The notes under the pieces: model-generated | Databases searched by the model: none | Seen by the model: only the letters and a program-made list of their open reading frames with translations | What the model was told of the DNA's origin: nothing | Program-made: the position numbers and the translations under genes | NCBI GenBank assembly: GCA_033852115.1 | Contig: JAWSVE010000010.1 | Span: forward strand, 62,001 to 126,000 | DNA from: JAWSVE01 sp033852115 | GTDB taxonomy: Bacteria; Pseudomonadota; Gammaproteobacteria; Pseudomonadales; Cellvibrionaceae | DNA length: 64,000 bases | Reading direction: 5' to 3' | Part shown: positions 60,160-64,000 of the stretch, in pieces | Layout: every line of letters starts with the position of its first letter | Position numbering within the stretch: the first letter of the stretch is position 1

Positions 60160-60768
60160 ATGGAAGACGACAAGAAAAACGCCAAACACAAAGCCGCCAT
60201 GGAGAAACAAAAAGCCAAGGTGGACGACAATATCCAAAAAGCCGATATTGAACGTGGAGTTAGTGTCCTCTTAACGGGTGATGGTAAAGGCAAATCCAGC
60301 TCAGCCTTTGGCATGGTAATGCGCGCATTAGGCTATGGCCAAAAGGTCGCGGTGATTCAATTTATCAAAGGTCAGCAGTTATCCGGCGAGGAAATCTATC
60401 TTCGTGACCACTGCCCGCACGTTACATTTCATCAAATGGGTACGGGTTTTACTTGGAACACGCAAGATCGGACGAGCGACATAGCCGCAGCAGAAAAAAC
60501 ATGGGCAATCGCGAAACCGTTGCTGGCAGATTCCAGTTATGATCTTGTGGTGCTTGACGAACTGACCTACATGATTGCGTATCAATACCTCAACGAAGCC
60601 GAAATATTGGACTCCATAATCAACCGCCCGACAAACCAAAGCGTCGTCGTCACCGGCCGCGGTGGTGGTAGCGCATTGCGCGATATAATGGATACCGTAT
60701 CGGAAATAAAAGATATCAAGCATGCTTTTCGTGCCGGCGTTAAAGCGCGACAAGGTGTCGATTACTAA
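60160..60768 (+). CDS. cobO: Cob(I)yrinic acid a,c-diamide adenosyltransferase
   Basis: This 202-residue ATP:corrinoid adenosyltransferase of the CobA/BtuR/CobO type attaches the adenosyl ligand to reduced corrinoids. It has an N-terminal Lys-rich arm (KKNAKHKAAMEKQKAKVDDNIQ), P-loop LLTGDGKGKSSSAFG, VIQFIKGQQLSGEE, TWNTQDRTSDIAAAEKTW, DLVVLDELTYMI and VVVTGRGGGSALRD. It lies between btuB and cobQ under the riboswitch and allows salvage of incoming corrinoids. Confidence 0.94.
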   Translation: MEDDKKNAKHKAAMEKQKAKVDDNIQKADIERGVSVLLTGDGKGKSSSAFGMVMRALGYGQKVAVIQFIKGQQLSGEEIYLRDHCPHVTFHQMGTGFTWNTQDRTSDIAAAEKTWAIAKPLLADSSYDLVVLDELTYMIAYQYLNEAEILDSIINRPTNQSVVVTGRGGGSALRDIMDTVSEIKDIKHAFRAGVKARQGVDY

Positions 60769-60781
60769 GGAATTGACGAAA

Positions 60782-62326
60782 ATGCTTTCTGGCACATTGA
60801 TGGTTCAAGGGACCACATCAGATGCAGGTAAAAGTGTATTAGTCACTGCACTGTGTCGTTTGCTATCGCGAGCCAATATTTCTGTTGCGCCTTTCAAGCC
60901 TCAAAATATGGCGCTCAACAGCGCTGTAACGGAAGACAATGGAGAAATTGGGCGAGCACAGGCATTACAAGCACAAGCTTGTCATATTCCATCACACTCC
61001 GACATGAATCCTGTCTTGATCAAACCCTCAAGTGACACGGGAGCACAAATTATCGTGCAAGGGAAAGTGATGGGCGAAATGAACGCTCAAAACTTCCACC
61101 AATTCAAACCCCGAGCGAAGGACGCGGTATTTGATTCCTTTAATCGCCTACACTCTCGCCATGAGGCCATCATCATTGAAGGTGCAGGAAGCCCCGCAGA
61201 AATAAACCTACGGGAAGGTGATATCGCCAACATGGGGTTTGCTGAAAAAGCGGACTGCCCGGTAATCATTATTGCTGACATCGATAAAGGTGGCGTATTT
61301 GCACATCTCGTCGGCACACTCGAATTATTATCACCAAGCGAGCGAGCACGAGTCAAAGGGTTCGTCATTAATAAATTTAGAGGCGACATTCAATTGCTCA
61401 ACCCAGGCTTAGAATGGCTGCATGAACGCACCAATATTCCAGTGCTCGGCGTGCTTCCGTACCTACATGACTTATACCTCGATGCGGAAGACGCCATCGA
61501 TACACAACAACTAACATCATCTAAACGCTTCAAAGTAGTCGTACCGGTACTACCTCGCATTAGTAATCACACGGATTTTGATGCATTGCGTCTACACTCT
61601 GATATTGACTTGCAGTTCGCGCCAATCACGGCGCCCCCTCCTCCCTGTGATCTATTAATTTTACCCGGCAGTAAAAATGTACGAGGTGATATTGAATATC
61701 TCAAGCAATACCAATGGGATCAAGCGATTGCAAAACATCTTCGTTACGGCGGAAAACTTATTGGCATCTGTGGTGGCTACCAAATGTTGGGCCATTCGAT
61801 TGATGACCCACTCGGCATTGAAGGCAAGCCTGGTTCGAGCCCTGGTCTGAATTTTTTACCCTTGAGCACAACGCTTACCAAGAACAAAGCTTTGTCAAAC
61901 AAGACTGGTCATCTGATTATTGAGAATGCATCATGCCCCATCAGTGGCTATGAAATTCACCACGGCATAACAACTCCACTAGCGTCTAGAAACAACGAAA
62001 CTCATCATATGGCGCCGAACAATAACGCTGCCGCCATAGCTTTTTCAGATGGTAGCTACGATGGTCACGTAAGTGATGACAACCTTATCTTCGGCACCTA
62101 TTTACATGGGCTGTTTGATAACGCCGAAGCGACTAATTTCATTCTGCAATGGGCCGGGCTTACAACCACCAGGCAAGTCGATATAAAAGACGTTCGCGAG
62201 CAAGCCATTAATCGCGTTGCAGATCTGGCAGGTCAGCATCTAGATTTAGACAAGCTTTCTGACATTTTAGCCCTACCGATCACATTCAAAGAAAACACTC
62301 AACCTACGACGGAGTGTTTGGTTTGA
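60782..62326 (+). CDS. cobQ: Cobyric acid synthase (CobQ)
   Basis: CobQ amidates adenosyl-cobyrinate a,c-diamide at four side chains using glutamine and ATP. With start at ATG 60782, preceded by AAGGA, the protein has 514 residues. The N-terminal ATPase has GTTSDAGKSVLVTALCRLL and FKPQNMALNSAVTEDNGEIGRAQALQAQAC. The C-terminal class I amidotransferase has LIGICGGYQMLG with the Cys nucleophile and the family His in FGTYLHGLFDN. Its stop overlaps the next start (TGATG). De novo corrin genes are not seen nearby, so this may serve salvage of incomplete corrinoids. Confidence 0.94.
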   Translation: MLSGTLMVQGTTSDAGKSVLVTALCRLLSRANISVAPFKPQNMALNSAVTEDNGEIGRAQALQAQACHIPSHSDMNPVLIKPSSDTGAQIIVQGKVMGEMNAQNFHQFKPRAKDAVFDSFNRLHSRHEAIIIEGAGSPAEINLREGDIANMGFAEKADCPVIIIADIDKGGVFAHLVGTLELLSPSERARVKGFVINKFRGDIQLLNPGLEWLHERTNIPVLGVLPYLHDLYLDAEDAIDTQQLTSSKRFKVVVPVLPRISNHTDFDALRLHSDIDLQFAPITAPPPPCDLLILPGSKNVRGDIEYLKQYQWDQAIAKHLRYGGKLIGICGGYQMLGHSIDDPLGIEGKPGSSPGLNFLPLSTTLTKNKALSNKTGHLIIENASCPISGYEIHHGITTPLASRNNETHHMAPNNNAAAIAFSDGSYDGHVSDDNLIFGTYLHGLFDNAEATNFILQWAGLTTTRQVDIKDVREQAINRVADLAGQHLDLDKLSDILALPITFKENTQPTTECLV

Positions 62327-63372
62327 TGCAATTTTCTCATCACATCAAGCAGTTTTTACCTCGCTACTGGACGCGGTTGCTCTTCGCAATGCTCGCGTCA
62401 CTCATTGTTGTTACTCTGATCTCTCTCAGTTTTGGGGCGACTCCAACGAGCTTCAAAGAACTAGTTTTGTGGCTTATGGGCGAGAGCGATCTCCAATCAC
62501 ACATTATTATTCAACAACTACGCCTTCCCCGCGCTTTACTCGCATTATGCATTGGTAGCCTACTGGCAACCTGTGGTGCAATCAGCCAAGGGCTTTTTCG
62601 TAACCCGCTTGCCGATCCATCATTAATTGGTGTCAGCGCTGGTGCTTCAGCGGGTGCAAGCATCGCGATTGTTTTTTTAGCTGGCGCACAATGGTCGCTA
62701 TTTAGCTTATCGCTAGTGTCTATGGGTGCGTTTGTCGGTGGAATACTATCGGTTTATCTGGTGTATCAGATTGCAACCAACACATCCGGAACATCCGTAT
62801 CAACCATGTTGTTAGCGGGTATTGCCATTGCATTTATTGCAGGCGGCGTTTCAAATGCCTTAGAGTTTTTCGCCGACAACGATATGCTGCGGCGCATGAG
62901 TTTATGGCGTATGGGGGGTCTAGATTCCGCGAACACACCGCGCGTTATTATCGCAGCGACTGTCGCTGGGTGCATATTCTGCTTAATGCCCCATTATTAT
63001 TCACCTCTCAATGCGTTACTACTGGGCGAATCCGAAGCGCGTCACCTGGGTATTGATGTGAATCGAACAAAACGACATCTCGTTATTCTCGTCGCTGCTG
63101 GAGTTGGTACATCAGTAGCATTAGCAGGCACAATTGCTTTTATTGGTTTAGTTGTACCCCATATGGTGAGACTCGTCATTGGACCCAATCACCGATTTTT
63201 ACTTCCCATTAGCGCATTTATGGGAGCGTTACTTCTACTCGTTGCTGATGCTTTTGCTCGCACGGTGATCGCCCCTACAGAAATACCTGTGGGACTTGTC
63301 AGCGCATTACTGGGCGCACCTATTTTTATTTCTCTGTTACGAAAACGCCATCATTATGGTCTTCAGGAATAG
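62326..63372 (+). CDS. btuC: BtuC-like ABC transporter permease (FecCD family)
   Basis: This 348-residue inner-membrane permease has about ten helices and family segments LRLPRALLALCIGSLLATCGAISQGLFRNPLADPSLIGVSAGASAGASIAI, then LGESEARHLGIDVNRTKRHLVIL, IAFIGLVVPHMVRLVIGPNHRFLLP and TEIPVGLVSALLGAPIFISLL. The family imports B12, heme or siderophores. Riboswitch control and the gene order point to cobalamin. ATG 62326 overlaps the cobQ stop and has GGAG upstream; a GTG at 62314 is less likely. Confidence 0.88.
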   Translation: MQFSHHIKQFLPRYWTRLLFAMLASLIVVTLISLSFGATPTSFKELVLWLMGESDLQSHIIIQQLRLPRALLALCIGSLLATCGAISQGLFRNPLADPSLIGVSAGASAGASIAIVFLAGAQWSLFSLSLVSMGAFVGGILSVYLVYQIATNTSGTSVSTMLLAGIAIAFIAGGVSNALEFFADNDMLRRMSLWRMGGLDSANTPRVIIAATVAGCIFCLMPHYYSPLNALLLGESEARHLGIDVNRTKRHLVILVAAGVGTSVALAGTIAFIGLVVPHMVRLVIGPNHRFLLPISAFMGALLLLVADAFARTVIAPTEIPVGLVSALLGAPIFISLLRKRHHYGLQE

Positions 63373-63376
63373 ATAA

Positions 63377-64000
63377 ATGACAATAGAACCGACGAACAGC
63401 GATAAAAATATTACCATGCCTCTGACAGTGTCGAATATGTCGGTTACCGTATCGAACGAGCACGGCGACACAACCATACTTCAACCAACTAACCTCACTA
63501 TTCAAAGCGGTGAGATACACGCAATCATCGGCCCCAACGGCGCGGGAAAATCAACGTTGTTGAAAGCCATCTCAGGGGACTTAAAAATCTCCACAGGGGA
63601 TGTGACGTGTTGTGGTTACAACCTAAGGCAATTACAAGCACGTGATCAATCGTCAAAAGCTAAAGCCGTGGCTGCGCTGCCGCAATTTAGCCTTTTAAAT
63701 TTCCCTTACACGGTTGAAGAAGTGGTGGCACTGGGCAGAATCCCCCATAATAGTGGGCAGCGTGTGGATGCCCAAATTGTTGGAGACGCGATGGACCTGC
63801 TTGATATTGGTACGCTCGCGAAACGTAATTACACCCAGCTTTCGGGCGGTGAAAAACAACGTACGCAACTAGCGCGCGTCATGGCACAAGTTTGGCGAGC
63901 CCAAGATGCCACTACCCGTTTATTGCTATTAGACGAGCCCACCACAGCACTAGACCTCGGGCATCAGCAACAATTAATGAAGATAATTCAAGATTTCGCC
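63377..64000 (+). CDS. ABC transporter ATPase, HmuV/BtuD-like (3' end outside window)
   Basis: These are the first 208 codons of an ATPase that powers the permease encoded just upstream (4-base gap, AGGA before ATG 63377). Walker A is IIGPNGAGKST (residues 51-60), the Q-loop region ALPQFSLLNFPYTVEEVVALGRIPH, the signature LSGGEKQR and Walker B LLLLDEPTTALDLGHQQQLM. The Q-loop and VWRAQDATTRLLLLDEP segments look more like the heme importer ATPase HmuV than E. coli BtuD. Context favours cobalamin import. A binding-protein gene may follow outside the window. Confidence 0.9.
   Translation, partial: MTIEPTNSDKNITMPLTVSNMSVTVSNEHGDTTILQPTNLTIQSGEIHAIIGPNGAGKSTLLKAISGDLKISTGDVTCCGYNLRQLQARDQSSKAKAVAALPQFSLLNFPYTVEEVVALGRIPHNSGQRVDAQIVGDAMDLLDIGTLAKRNYTQLSGGEKQRTQLARVMAQVWRAQDATTRLLLLDEPTTALDLGHQQQLMKIIQDFA

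Noticed and set aside
1..64000. CRISPR arrays, insertion sequences, prophage, toxin-antitoxin or defence islands.
   Set aside because: No array-like repeats, transposase, phage structural or restriction-type genes could be seen; almost all genes are ordinary chromosomal ones.

Overview
The window is a chromosomal segment of a gammaproteobacterium close to the Pseudomonadales or marine Cellvibrionales-type lineages. This rests on gene order recalled from Pseudomonas: pabB-thrH-cysH; a tatD-pilZ-holB-tmk-mltG-pabC-fabF-acpP-fabG-plsX-rpmF-yceD-maf-rluC run divergent from rne; yccA-tusDCB; and a TetR gene, a small RNA and a VWA gene. Type IV pilus (pilZ), flagellar (fliK-like), cytochrome c maturation (ccmA) and vitamin B12 uptake genes suggest a motile, aerobic, aquatic bacterium. 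I see no insertion sequence, prophage, CRISPR array or rRNA operon. One tRNA gene, one riboswitch and one probable small RNA are present.

Layout. 1-6 kb: the 5' end of ccmA, a fliK-like gene with an FlhB-tail gene, a sodium:solute symporter and a secreted alpha/beta hydrolase with a beta-helix-like tail. 6-12 kb: pabB, thrH and a sulfur-assimilation block (cysH, a small CxxC protein, cysB, a TauE/SafE permease). 12-21 kb: housekeeping and amino acid genes (universal stress protein, 5'-nucleotidase, fructosamine kinase, AGCS symporter with a D-cysteine desulfhydrase-like enzyme, a lone yajC, an AraC-type regulator, bcp, mdh, dimeric dUTPase). 21-34 kb: the long leftward run from rluC to tatD, covering ribosome maturation, lipid synthesis, folate and DNA replication. 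34-38 kb: rne with a long leader, and tRNA-Ser(UGA). 38-46 kb: yccA, tusDCB, a TetR-lipoprotein-DUF1285 group, an RgsA-like small RNA, a VWA gene and a J-domain protein split by one in-frame stop, cmoM, a MazG-like enzyme and a GIY-YIG protein. 46-57 kb: an M16C peptidase, a histidine kinase and TPR response regulator pair, cmoA-cmoB, a cytochrome c, an unknown acidic protein, a RoxA-like di-heme cytochrome and a second PaaI-type thioesterase. 58-64 kb: a B12 riboswitch followed by btuB, cobO, cobQ, a BtuC-like permease and a truncated ATPase gene.

How the genes work together. pabB and pabC make p-aminobenzoate. tusDCB, cmoM, cmoA, cmoB and tRNA-Ser(UGA) belong to tRNA wobble modification. 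cysH, cysB and the TauE-like permease handle sulfate and sulfite. The B12 block couples uptake (receptor, permease, ATPase) to adenosylation and amide formation under one riboswitch.

Points that depart from the usual pattern: fabD is missing from the fab cluster, with a hotdog thioesterase in its place. tusE is missing after tusB. yajC stands apart from secDF. A Tim14/Pam18-like membrane J-protein is cut by a single in-frame TAA. A 14-bp hairpin buries a very strong ribosome binding site ahead of a lipoprotein gene. The yceD promoter predicts a nearly leaderless mRNA. I found no single locus that I would call a wholly undescribed system. The best candidates for new biology are the split J-protein/VWA/small RNA locus, the hairpin-controlled lipoprotein and the thioesterase in the fab operon.
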